From assembly GCA_017395105.1 (NCBI GenBank), contig JAFPWD010000039.1, positions 1 through 56,634 of the forward strand: DNA of 56,634 nt, given 5' to 3'. The position numbers were made by a program, and so were the translations under genes. Shown in pieces: positions 8,650-15,845 of this stretch. The stretch's first letter is position 1. Every line of letters starts with the position of its first letter. The notes below the pieces were generated by a model. It saw only the letters and a list, made by a program, of their open reading frames with translations. It ran no database searches and was not told where the DNA came from. This DNA comes from Clostridia bacterium. GTDB lineage: Bacteria; Bacillota; Clostridia; Christensenellales; CAG-138.

Positions 8650-8850
8650 GTGAAAAAAAACAGTCTTGGAATAGCCTTTTTGCTTTTCGGTGCCGTTGTC
8701 GCACTCGGTGCGATCTCGCAAATTATGCTGTTTGCGGTTATTGCATGGATTTCCGGCTTAATCGGACTTCTTCTTGCAATATCGGCTTATTGCTCTAAAG
8801 CGGACGGCATGGCAGGCAATGGCGGCAAAGTCGATGATGCCGATAATTGA
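8650..8850 (+). CDS. Small membrane protein with two predicted helices
   Basis: A 66-residue protein starting at a GTG that has GGGAGG 8 bases upstream. Two hydrophobic stretches (about residues 6-27 and 31-47) are joined by a very short turn, followed by a hydrophilic, Gly/Asp-rich tail, so it should be a helical hairpin in the membrane. No family recognised. It lies about 65 bases upstream of the SCIFF promoter on the same strand; a functional link to the peptide is not shown. Confidence 0.55.
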   Translation: MKKNSLGIAFLLFGAVVALGAISQIMLFAVIAWISGLIGLLLAISAYCSKADGMAGNGGKVDDADN

Positions 8851-8916
8851 GGAAGAAAGCTGACTATAAGGTGAAACTCGGCGGTTCGGCAGTTTTTAGT
8901 GCAAAAACTTTAGAAT

Positions 8917-8945
8917 TTGACTAAATGGATTCCTTGTGCTATAAT
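8917..8945 (+). promoter_or_regulatory. Promoter of the SCIFF locus
   Basis: TTGACT (8917-8922) and a perfect TATAAT (8940-8945) are 17 bases apart; transcription would begin about 30 bases before the SCIFF start codon. Confidence 0.85.
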
Positions 8946-8979
8946 AAATCAGTTCAAATCTTTTTCGGAGGATACCAAA

Positions 8980-9132
8980 ATGAAACACATCGTTACTCTT
9001 AACGAAAAAACCCTTTGCGAAAGCGCGAAGAATGGCGGCTGCGGCGAATGCCAGACCTCCTGTCAGAGCGCCTGCAAGACCAGCTGCGGCATTGCGAACC
9101 AGCAGTGCGAAAACGCCGAGAAGGCGGAGTAA
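8980..9132 (+). CDS. scfA: SCIFF ranthipeptide precursor
   Basis: A 50-residue ribosomally made peptide of the SCIFF family (six cysteines in forty-five residues), which is conserved across Clostridia and modified by a dedicated radical SAM enzyme that forms thioether bonds from Cys to non-adjacent residues. The core CGECQTSCQSACKTSC (residues 21-36) plus Cys43 provides the six family cysteines. An additional Cys13 lies in the leader part, giving seven. The ATG at 8980 has GGAGG 8 bases upstream and begins MKHIVTLN, the usual SCIFF N-terminus; the frame also extends upstream from 8917, but that part overlaps the promoter. The maturase gene follows after about 290 bases filled with hairpins. 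Confidence 0.96.
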   Translation: MKHIVTLNEKTLCESAKNGGCGECQTSCQSACKTSCGIANQQCENAEKAE

Positions 9133-9134
9133 GC

Positions 9135-9381
9135 CGGCAAGCGGCGCTTGCCGCGCTCAGCTAAATTCGCCCTTTCGGGCGAGCTGAATTGTGCCTTTGC
9201 ACAGCTAAATTCGCTTCGCGAGCTAAATCGCGCTTTGCGCGGCTCAAAGGGCGAATTTTATTTAGCTGAAAACCTTTGGTTTTCAATTTCGCTGTTTCGC
9301 TCCGCGAAACAATTTAGCTGCCGCTGTTGCGGCAATTTAGCTCAAAAGCAAACCCGAGCCGAGAGCCTTGCAGCTCTTGGC
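9135..9381 (+). repeat. Array of short hairpins separated by AGCTAAATT / AATTTAGCT spacers
   Basis: Directly after the SCIFF stop comes an 8-bp hairpin (CGGCAAGC-GGC-GCTTGCCG, 9135-9153). A series of short palindromes follows: 9168-9181, 9191-9202, 9212-9220, 9229-9241, 9268-9284, 9294-9310 and 9320-9333. In the left half they are divided by AGCTAAATT (9159, 9182 with one change, 9203, 9221 truncated); in the right half by the reverse complement AATTTAGCT (9311, 9334, and partial copies near 9261 and 9285). The whole block is therefore also one large imperfect inverted repeat. A further hairpin with one G-T pair (9358-9381) precedes the maturase. There is no coding signal in this stretch. Confidence 0.85.
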
Positions 9382-9419
9382 TTTGTTTGATATGATGTTT
9401 GTTATTATTTGAGATTGTT

Positions 9420-10793
9420 ATGATACATCAATATAAACTCGGCGGACTGAATATGGTAATCGACACCTGCTCGGGAAGCGTTCACGCGGTGGACGAGCTT
9501 GCGTATGAGCTGATCGGCGGTTTCGAGGAAAAAAGTCGTGAAGAGCTGGTTTCGGAGCTCTCCGCGCGCTTCGGCGCAGCTAAAAACGAAGTTGAGGAAT
9601 GTTATAACGATATTGCGGAGCTCAAAGCGGCCGGCAAGCTCTTCGCTCCCGATGATTTCGAGCCGATGGCGGGCGAGCTCAAGGCGCGCACGGCGGGCGT
9701 TGTGAAGGCGCTATGCCTTCACGTTGCGCACACCTGCAACCTCAACTGCTCCTATTGCTTCGCAAGCCAGGGCAAATATAGCGGCGAACGCGCTCTTATG
9801 AGCTTCGAGGTCGGAAAACGCGCGCTCGATTTTCTTATCGAGAATTCGGGAACGAGGCATAATCTCGAGGTCGATTTCTTCGGCGGCGAACCGCTGATGA
9901 ATTTTGACGTTGTAAAGCGGCTGACCGAGTACGCCCGAAGCATCGAGAAGCAGCACAACAAGAATTTTCGCTTTACGCTCACCACGAACGGCGTTTTGAT
10001 CAACGACGACGTGATCGACTTTGCAAACCGCGAGATGAGCAACGTGGTTCTGAGCCTTGACGGGCGCAAGCAGGTGCATGACCGCTTCCGCGTGGACTAT
10101 GCGGGCAACGGCAGCTTCGATAAAATAGTGCCGAAATTCCAAAAGCTCGTTAGCTCGCGCGGCGGCAAGGGCTACTATATGCGCGGCACGTTCACCCACC
10201 ATAACCCCGATTTTCTTGAGGATGTGAAGGCGATGCTCGATCTCGGCTTTACCGAGCTTTCGATGGAGCCCGTGGTCTGCGCCGAGGACGATCCGAGTGC
10301 GCTGACTAAAGAGGATATCAAGCTGGTCATGCGCCAGTATGAGGAGCTTGCGGAGCTGATGAAATCCCGCCGCGCTGAGGGAAAACCGTTTACATTCTAT
10401 CATTATATGATCGACCTCACCGGCGGTCCCTGCATCTATAAGCGCATCTCGGGCTGCGGCAGCGGAACGGAGTACATGGCCGTCACCCCGTGGGGCGATC
10501 TCTACCCCTGCCACCAGTTCGTGGGCGATGAAAGCTACCGCCTTGGCAGCGTTTTCGAGGGCGTGACGAATACGAGCGTGCGCGATGAATTCGCTTCCTG
10601 CAACGTGTATGCGCGCGAGGACTGCCGCGACTGCTGGGCGAAGCTGTACTGCTCGGGCGGCTGCGCGGCAAACGCCTACCACGCCACGGGGAGCATTCGC
10701 GGCGTGTATAAGCCCGGCTGCGAGCTTTTCAAAAAGCGCATGGAGTGCGCAATAATGCTTGAAGCCTCAAGGCTTTTGGAGAATATGGAATGA
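9420..10793 (+). CDS. scfB: Radical SAM SCIFF peptide maturase (thioether-forming)
   Basis: A 457-residue radical SAM/SPASM enzyme that installs thioether cross-links in the SCIFF peptide (CteB-type). The N-terminal part (about 1-90) corresponds to the peptide-recognition region. The radical SAM cluster motif is CNLNCSYC (Cys106, Cys110, Cys113), with FFGGEP as the SAM-binding motif. The C-terminal SPASM region has many cysteines (GCGSGTEY, LYPCHQF, CRDCWAKLYCSGGC and a final GC) for two auxiliary iron-sulfur clusters. The ATG at 9420 (MIHQYKLGG) is taken as start; its ribosome binding site is weak, which may mean control by the hairpins upstream. The gene overlaps the next by four bases (ATGA), suggesting coupled translation. 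Confidence 0.95.
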   Translation: MIHQYKLGGLNMVIDTCSGSVHAVDELAYELIGGFEEKSREELVSELSARFGAAKNEVEECYNDIAELKAAGKLFAPDDFEPMAGELKARTAGVVKALCLHVAHTCNLNCSYCFASQGKYSGERALMSFEVGKRALDFLIENSGTRHNLEVDFFGGEPLMNFDVVKRLTEYARSIEKQHNKNFRFTLTTNGVLINDDVIDFANREMSNVVLSLDGRKQVHDRFRVDYAGNGSFDKIVPKFQKLVSSRGGKGYYMRGTFTHHNPDFLEDVKAMLDLGFTELSMEPVVCAEDDPSALTKEDIKLVMRQYEELAELMKSRRAEGKPFTFYHYMIDLTGGPCIYKRISGCGSGTEYMAVTPWGDLYPCHQFVGDESYRLGSVFEGVTNTSVRDEFASCNVYAREDCRDCWAKLYCSGGCAANAYHATGSIRGVYKPGCELFKKRMECAIMLEASRLLENME

Positions 10794-12178
10794 GCAAAAC
10801 GCCTATCTGCGATTTTGTGGATAACTACGCGAAAAGCGGCACCGTGCGGGCGCACATGCCTGGACATAAGGGCGCCGCTTTTTTGGGCTGCGAGGCTCGG
10901 GACATAACCGAAATCTGCGGTGCGGACGAATTATACGGCGCAAGCGGCATAATCAAAAAAAGCGAGCGCATCGCTTCGGAAATTTTCGGAACGGGGGAGA
11001 CCTATTACTCCACCGAGGGCTCGTCGCTCTGCATTCGCGCCATGCTTTTTCTTGCCCTGATGAATGCGAAAGAGCGGGGGAGCGCGGGCAAAACCGTGCT
11101 TGCGGGCAGGAATGCGCATAAAACGCTGATTTCCGCCGCCGCGCTGCTTGATCTCGATATCGAATGGCTCTATCAGAGCGAAAATTCGGAAAGCGGCGCG
11201 AATGAAAGCCTTTTGAGCTGCATCATAGATGAAGAAACGCTTGAAAATGCGCTTTCTCGGGCGAACGAAAAGCCGATAGCGGTCTATATCACCTCGCCCG
11301 ATTATCTCGGGAATATCGCGAATATCGCTGCGCTTGCGGGAATCTGCAAAGCGCACGGCGCTCCGCTGATAGTGGACAACGCCCACGGCGCGTATCTGCG
11401 CTTTTTAAAGCCGAACCTGCACCCTATCGCGCTCGGTGCCGATATGTGCTGCGACAGCGCGCATAAGACCCTGCCCTGTATTACGGGGGCGGCGTATCTG
11501 CATATAAATACGGAAGCTCCGAAGCTCTTCTCCGAGATGGCGGAGAAGGCGCTTGCGCTCTTTGCCTCCACAAGCCCTTCGTACCTGATTTTGCAGTCGC
11601 TCGACGTATTCAACGGGCTTTGCGGCGCAGGCTACGAAAGGCGGCTTGAGTTAGCGGCGCAGCGCATCGAAAAGCTCAAGCAAAAGCTTGAAGGCTTCGG
11701 CTATGCGCTCATCGGCAGCGAACGCCTGAAGCTGACCCTTGCGCCGAAAAGCATAGGCTATACGGGGCATGAGCTTGCGGAGTATCTGCGCAAAAACGGT
11801 GTGGAATGCGAATTTGCCGATCCCGATTTTACGGTTTTGATGCTCTCGATGCAAACGGGTGAGGCGGGGCTTGAGCAAATCGAAAAAAAACTGCTTTCAA
11901 TAGAAAAACGCGCTCCAATAGCGCAGAAGCCGCCGCGCCTTGCAAGGCTTGAGCGGGCGCTTTCCGCCCGTGAAGCGGTGCTTGCGCCGCAGGAGCAGGT
12001 TGCGCTTGAAAATGCCTCGGGGCGAATACTCGCGCTCGATCACTGCGCCTGCCCGCCCGCCGTGCCGATAGCCATAGCGGGGGAAAGGCTCGATGAAACG
12101 GCGATAGAATGTCTGAAATATTACGGAATTTCGGCGGTAAGCGCGGTCAAGAAAGAATTTTACAGGCTCGAAGAGTAA
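10790..12178 (+). CDS. Orn/Lys/Arg decarboxylase-family PLP enzyme
   Basis: A 462-residue fold-type I PLP enzyme related to arginine/lysine/ornithine decarboxylases of the short Bacillus type (SpeA/YaaO). The N-terminal MPGHKG, the IVDNAHGAY loop (Asp196) and the PLP-binding Lys226 in SAHKTLP are all present, and a C-terminal Orn/Lys/Arg decarboxylase domain follows. Expected chemistry is decarboxylation of a basic amino acid to a polyamine precursor; the substrate is not decided by these motifs. It overlaps the SCIFF maturase by four bases, so it is probably cotranscribed with it. Confidence 0.9.
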   Translation: MSKTPICDFVDNYAKSGTVRAHMPGHKGAAFLGCEARDITEICGADELYGASGIIKKSERIASEIFGTGETYYSTEGSSLCIRAMLFLALMNAKERGSAGKTVLAGRNAHKTLISAAALLDLDIEWLYQSENSESGANESLLSCIIDEETLENALSRANEKPIAVYITSPDYLGNIANIAALAGICKAHGAPLIVDNAHGAYLRFLKPNLHPIALGADMCCDSAHKTLPCITGAAYLHINTEAPKLFSEMAEKALALFASTSPSYLILQSLDVFNGLCGAGYERRLELAAQRIEKLKQKLEGFGYALIGSERLKLTLAPKSIGYTGHELAEYLRKNGVECEFADPDFTVLMLSMQTGEAGLEQIEKKLLSIEKRAPIAQKPPRLARLERALSAREAVLAPQEQVALENASGRILALDHCACPPAVPIAIAGERLDETAIECLKYYGISAVSAVKKEFYRLEE

Positions 12179-12197
12179 GCGGAGCAAGGCGAATAAT

Positions 12198-13568
12198 ATG
12201 GAAAACTCGGCTGTTAAAAATAAAAAAGGCGATCTGACGGGCGGCTCCATCGGCAAAAGCCTGCTGTTTTTCTTCCTTCCGATACTTGCGGGAACATGGT
12301 TTCAGCAGCTCTACAACGCCGTTGATGCGGCGATAGTCGGGCGCTATGTCGGCCATGAGGCGCTGGCGGCGGTCGGCGGCAGCGCTGCAACGATATTGAA
12401 CCTGTTCATCGGCTTCTTCGTTGCGCTCTCCACGGGTGCAACGGTGGTCATCTCGCATATCTTCGGCGCAAATAAGGAGGAGGGCGAGCTTGGTAAGGCA
12501 ACGGGCACGGCGGCGGCGTTCAGCCTGCTGTTCGGCGCATTCGTTGCGGCGATTTGCGTTATCTTCACGCCTCAAATGCTCAAGCTGATGAAAACGCCCG
12601 CAGAAACGATGGCGGATGCGGCGAGCTATCTGCGGATATGCTTTGCGGTAACGCCTGCGGTGCTGCTTTTGAATACCGAAAGCGCCCTGCTTCGCGCGGT
12701 GGGCGATTCAAAGCGCCCGTTCATCTTTATGGCGATAGCCTGCCTTATCAATATCGCGCTCGATCTGCTTTTCGTTGTGCGCCTCAAAATGGGCGTTAAG
12801 GGCGCGGCGCTCGCCACGATCATCTCCCAATGCGTGAACTGCCTGCTTCTTACATTCACGCTTCTTATCACAAAGCAGCCGTACAGACTGAAAATAAAGA
12901 ATATCGCTCTGCACCGCGATATGCTCAAGCGCATGATGCGCATAGGGCTTCCATCGGGGCTTGAGGCGAGCATGTACAGCGTTTCAAACATGGTGATGCA
13001 GGTGGCGGTCAATGCGCTCGGAACGGTCGTGGTGGCATCGTGGTCGCTCGCGGGCAAGCTCGACGGTTTCTATTGGGCGATGGCGCAGGCAACGAACGCG
13101 GCGGTGATGAGCTTCGTTGGGCAGAACTACGGCGCGGGACGGCACGACCGTGTGCGCGGCTCGGTCAAAACGGGGCTGAAAATGTTCAGCATAATGACCG
13201 TTATAATGAGCGCCCTTATAATCGCGGCTGCGCCCCAAGCGCTGAAGATATTTACCACGGATAAGGACGTTTTATCAACTACTTACACAGTTATTCTGTA
13301 CTTCGTTCCGTTCTATTTTATCTGGACGGCGATAGAAACCCTCTCGGGAACCCTGCGCGGCTGCGGCGACACCAAGCCCGTGCTTATAACGGGCATAGGA
13401 ATCTGCTGCTTCCGAGTAATTTGGGTGCTGGTGATGTATCGGCTGTTCCCAACGCTGTTCTGCGTTTCGATCTCATACATCATTTCGTGGAGTCTTACGC
13501 TTGCCGCGATGACGGTGTATTATAGGCGAAGGACGAGGCAGGGGGAGACCGCGATGAGCGGAGTTTAG
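12198..13568 (+). CDS. MATE-family multidrug/metabolite exporter
   Basis: A 456-residue protein with about twelve hydrophobic segments in two similar halves, typical of the MATE family (NorM/DinF-like), which exports organic cations, drugs or metabolites using a sodium or proton gradient. Signature stretches include LPILAGTWFQQLYNAVDAAI near the N-terminus and FVGQNYGAGRHDRV between the halves. It starts 20 bases after the decarboxylase gene on the same strand and is followed by a strong terminator, so it is the likely last gene of the SCIFF-decarboxylase transcript. Substrate unknown. Confidence 0.93.
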   Translation: MENSAVKNKKGDLTGGSIGKSLLFFFLPILAGTWFQQLYNAVDAAIVGRYVGHEALAAVGGSAATILNLFIGFFVALSTGATVVISHIFGANKEEGELGKATGTAAAFSLLFGAFVAAICVIFTPQMLKLMKTPAETMADAASYLRICFAVTPAVLLLNTESALLRAVGDSKRPFIFMAIACLINIALDLLFVVRLKMGVKGAALATIISQCVNCLLLTFTLLITKQPYRLKIKNIALHRDMLKRMMRIGLPSGLEASMYSVSNMVMQVAVNALGTVVVASWSLAGKLDGFYWAMAQATNAAVMSFVGQNYGAGRHDRVRGSVKTGLKMFSIMTVIMSALIIAAAPQALKIFTTDKDVLSTTYTVILYFVPFYFIWTAIETLSGTLRGCGDTKPVLITGIGICCFRVIWVLVMYRLFPTLFCVSISYIISWSLTLAAMTVYYRRRTRQGETAMSGV

Positions 13569-13586
13569 ATAATGAATAGTTTAGGA

Positions 13587-13612
13587 AGAAATGCCGCCGG
13601 CATTTCTTTTTT
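13587..13612 (+). terminator. Rho-independent terminator after the MATE gene
   Basis: A perfect 9-bp stem AGAAATGCC/GGCATTTCT with a 3-base loop is followed by five T. The bases just before it (AATGAATAGTTTAGGA) resemble the dispersed GAATAGT repeat of this window. Confidence 0.88.
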
Positions 13613-13635
13613 GCAGCCGAACAGGCGTTAAATCA

Positions 13636-13666
13636 AAATATCGCCCCCGCGAGGGAGGCGATATTT
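13636..13666. terminator. Bidirectional hairpin between the MATE and carbamate kinase genes
   Basis: An AAATATCGCC/GGCGATATTT inverted repeat lies between the convergent genes. A/T runs on both sides let it act in either direction; it is the only clear hairpin downstream of the carbamate kinase gene. Confidence 0.65.
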
Positions 13667-13761
13667 AATTTGCTTTGTTTTCTTCATCAGTCCGCAGCGA
13701 CTGCACAGCACTATTCCAGCCGCTCCGGAAGATAATAAAGCTTAGTTTTTTTCAGTTTAAC

Positions 13762-14700
13762 TCAGCAAACGGTGGTGCCGGCCTTGCCTGCAAGCGCCTC
13801 AACGGCCTTATCCAGCGAGGTGATGATGGCCTTCCTGCCGGGCTTGCTGGCGGCGAACTTGATCGCGGCCTCGACCTTGGGCAGCATGGAGCCGGGAGCG
13901 AAGTGGCCTTCCTTGATGTACTGCTCCGCCTCGGGGATGGTGAGGGTGGAGAGCTTCTTCTCGTCGGGCTTGCCGAAGTTGATGCAAACGGTCTCAACGG
14001 CGGTCAGTATAACGAGCGCATCCGCGTCGATATCCTCGGCGAGCTTCTCGCTTGCAAGATCCTTGTCGATAACCGCAGCGGTGCCGATAAGGTTGCCCTT
14101 TTCATCGCGAACAACAGGGATTCCGCCGCCGCCGACGGTAACGGCGATGAAGCCGCCGTCGATCAGGCACTTAACGGCATCAAGCTCAACGATCTCAACG
14201 GGCATGGGGGAGGCAACAACACGGCGCCAGCCGCGGCCTGCATCCTCCTTCATGGTGTAGCCCTTGGTTTCGGCAAGCTGCTTGGCTTCCTCTTCGGAAT
14301 AGAAGGGGCCGATGGGCTTGGAAGGATTCTTGAACTTGGGGTCGTCCTTATCCACAACAACCTGGGTAACAACGGTCGCAACGCGCTTTTTGTTTCCGCG
14401 AGCGCGCAGAACCTTTTCAAGACCCTGCTGGATATGGTAGCCGATATAGCCCTGGCTCATAGCGCCGCAAACGTCGAAGGGCATAGCGGGGGTTTCCTTG
14501 GCGGCGTATTCATTCTGAATAACTATGCGGCCAACCTGCGGGCCGTTGCCGTGTGCGAGCACAACGTCATAGCCGCTCTCGATGATGTCGGCAATGTATT
14601 CCGAGGTCTTCTCAACTACCTCGAGCTGGCTTTCGGCGGTTGCGGGCTTACCCGCTTCCTGAAGGGCGTTTCCGCCAAGAGCGATAACGATCTTTTTCAT
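13762..14700 (-). CDS. arcC: Carbamate kinase
   Basis: A 312-residue amino acid kinase-fold enzyme that reversibly converts carbamoyl phosphate and ADP to ATP, ammonia and CO2. The N-terminal IVIALGGNALQ phosphate loop, LAHGNGPQVG, AMSQGYIGY, the VGGGGIPVV loop and KDLASEKLA are characteristic, and length is normal. The ATG at 14700 has GGAG a few bases upstream and begins MKKIVIAL; longer frames upstream run into the promoter. The usual arginine deiminase partners arcA and arcB are not adjacent, so it is monocistronic here and may serve another carbamoyl phosphate source. Confidence 0.96.
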   Translation of the reverse strand: MKKIVIALGGNALQEAGKPATAESQLEVVEKTSEYIADIIESGYDVVLAHGNGPQVGRIVIQNEYAAKETPAMPFDVCGAMSQGYIGYHIQQGLEKVLRARGNKKRVATVVTQVVVDKDDPKFKNPSKPIGPFYSEEEAKQLAETKGYTMKEDAGRGWRRVVASPMPVEIVELDAVKCLIDGGFIAVTVGGGGIPVVRDEKGNLIGTAAVIDKDLASEKLAEDIDADALVILTAVETVCINFGKPDEKKLSTLTIPEAEQYIKEGHFAPGSMLPKVEAAIKFAASKPGRKAIITSLDKAVEALAGKAGTTVC

Positions 14701-14750
14701 TTTTTTCTCCATACTAAAATAAAAATGCGGCGAGCGAGGCGCCAAAGCCA

Positions 14751-14779
14751 ATTATGCCAGTTATTTTCCCGCTTGTCAA
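14751..14779 (-). promoter_or_regulatory. Promoter of the carbamate kinase gene
   Basis: On the minus strand TTGACA (14779-14774) and CATAAT (14756-14751) are separated by 17 bases, about 50 bases upstream of the ATG. Confidence 0.8.
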
Positions 14780-14841
14780 CAGGGAAAACGGGAAAAAACG
14801 CAAATAAAACGGAAAAAAGCGGGAAAAACCCCAAATATATA

Positions 14842-14873
14842 CGGCGGCGCACAGAAAGGCTTGTGCGCCGCCG
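14842..14873 (-). terminator. Terminator of the lipoprotein gene
   Basis: A perfect 12-bp stem CGGCGGCGCACA/TGTGCGCCGCCG lies about 25 bases beyond the stop codon and is followed on the minus strand by an AT-rich stretch and TTTTT. Confidence 0.8.
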
Positions 14874-14897
14874 ATAAATGGAGCGTGCTAAGGCTGA

Positions 14898-15845
14898 TTA
14901 TTCAAACTTTGCAATGCCGGTGAAGTCGTGAACGCTCCATCCGGTGTCATGCCCATAGGAAAGCTCGATTTCCGCTTCTGCCGAGATCAGCTTGCCTTCC
15001 GCATCATACCAGCCGAGGAATTTATGACCCTCGATGGGGTGGGCATAGATATTTACGACATAGTAATGCGTGTCCGAATAGGCGTTAATACCAACGCTTC
15101 CGCTGCCGTCGGCAGTCAGATCGACGGTAAAAGCAAGACTTTTCGGAGAACCGGGGGCGTTTTCCCCTGTGCTTTGATAATAGCAACGTGAAAAAGAACT
15201 CAAATTAAGCCTTGTTATATAATCCGCAATCAGAGATAGATAACCTTCACAAGCAAGGCTTACGTTTATGTCGCTAATGTCGGTTGCATCGTAGCAGTTC
15301 CGCGCATCTTCGTTGACAGAGTCAAAAACAAGGGAGTTTATATCGAAGACTCTAAGTGAACTGTATTTATCCAGGTTTATCTTGCCGACAAGCTTTGCTG
15401 AAGGCTCATCGAGTCCGTACAAAACGACGGAATACAGCTTGCCCTCATCATTCCAAACAAGACACGATTCCTTTGTATTTATCAAGTCTTCGGGATTTGT
15501 TCCCCAAAAGTCCACCTTGCTCGGGTCATAATCCTTAAAGCACTTCTCGCCGTTCTTAACGCCGTTTTCATCTGCAAGCTCGAAGAAGGCAAGCAGGGTG
15601 TCGTACTCCCCGCGGTCATAGGGTATGGTTTTGGGGATCGGCTCGTCGGTAGGAGCTTCCGTGGGTTCTTCGGTTGGCGTTTCGGTCGGCACCTCGGTCA
15701 ATTTCTCGCTCGGCGCGGGCGAAGCGGTGATCTTGGAAGCGGGATCTGCAGTTGGGCTGACCGAGGGTAATCCCTGCTCCTTGCAGGCGGGGAGAGAAAG
15801 CGCGAAAAGCGCCGATAAGAGTATTGCGAAAACAGTTTTTTTCAT
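14898..15845 (-). CDS. Lipoprotein with Pro/Thr spacer, LRR-cap-like domain and InlB-type repeat
   Basis: A 315-residue lipoprotein with a signal peptide ending in LPAC (Cys21), then a Pro/Thr/Glu spacer (about 25-70). Residues about 75-180 match, by eye, the region just before the leucine-rich repeats of the M56-LRR protein at 3105-6197: both have a LxAFFE/D...DE.G..NG.K start, a central W...Y..., then KVVGELN or KLVGKIN. The C-terminal part contains FLGWYDAEGKLIS, the core of the internalin B-type repeat. Its ribosome binding site (AAGGAG) overlaps the 3' end of the NlpC-like gene, so the two are cotranscribed. Function unknown; cell-surface location is well supported. Confidence 0.82.
   Translation of the reverse strand: MKKTVFAILLSALFALSLPACKEQGLPSVSPTADPASKITASPAPSEKLTEVPTETPTEEPTEAPTDEPIPKTIPYDRGEYDTLLAFFELADENGVKNGEKCFKDYDPSKVDFWGTNPEDLINTKESCLVWNDEGKLYSVVLYGLDEPSAKLVGKINLDKYSSLRVFDINSLVFDSVNEDARNCYDATDISDINVSLACEGYLSLIADYITRLNLSSFSRCYYQSTGENAPGSPKSLAFTVDLTADGSGSVGINAYSDTHYYVVNIYAHPIEGHKFLGWYDAEGKLISAEAEIELSYGHDTGWSVHDFTGIAKFE

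Noticed and set aside
8917-8979. Longer SCIFF precursor beginning at 8917
   Set aside because: That start overlaps the -35 box of a near-perfect promoter and lacks a ribosome binding site; the internal ATG at 8980 has GGAGG and the family N-terminus.
9135-9345. Possible CRISPR array in the SCIFF intergenic region
   Set aside because: The repeated AGCTAAATT is only nine bases, orientation flips halfway, and the intervening parts are palindromes rather than unique spacers.
13675-14877. A 400-codon plus-strand frame opposite carbamate kinase
   Set aside because: It is the complement of the well-supported arcC gene; it lacks a ribosome binding site and any recognised motif. Codon structure of arcC keeps the opposite strand open.
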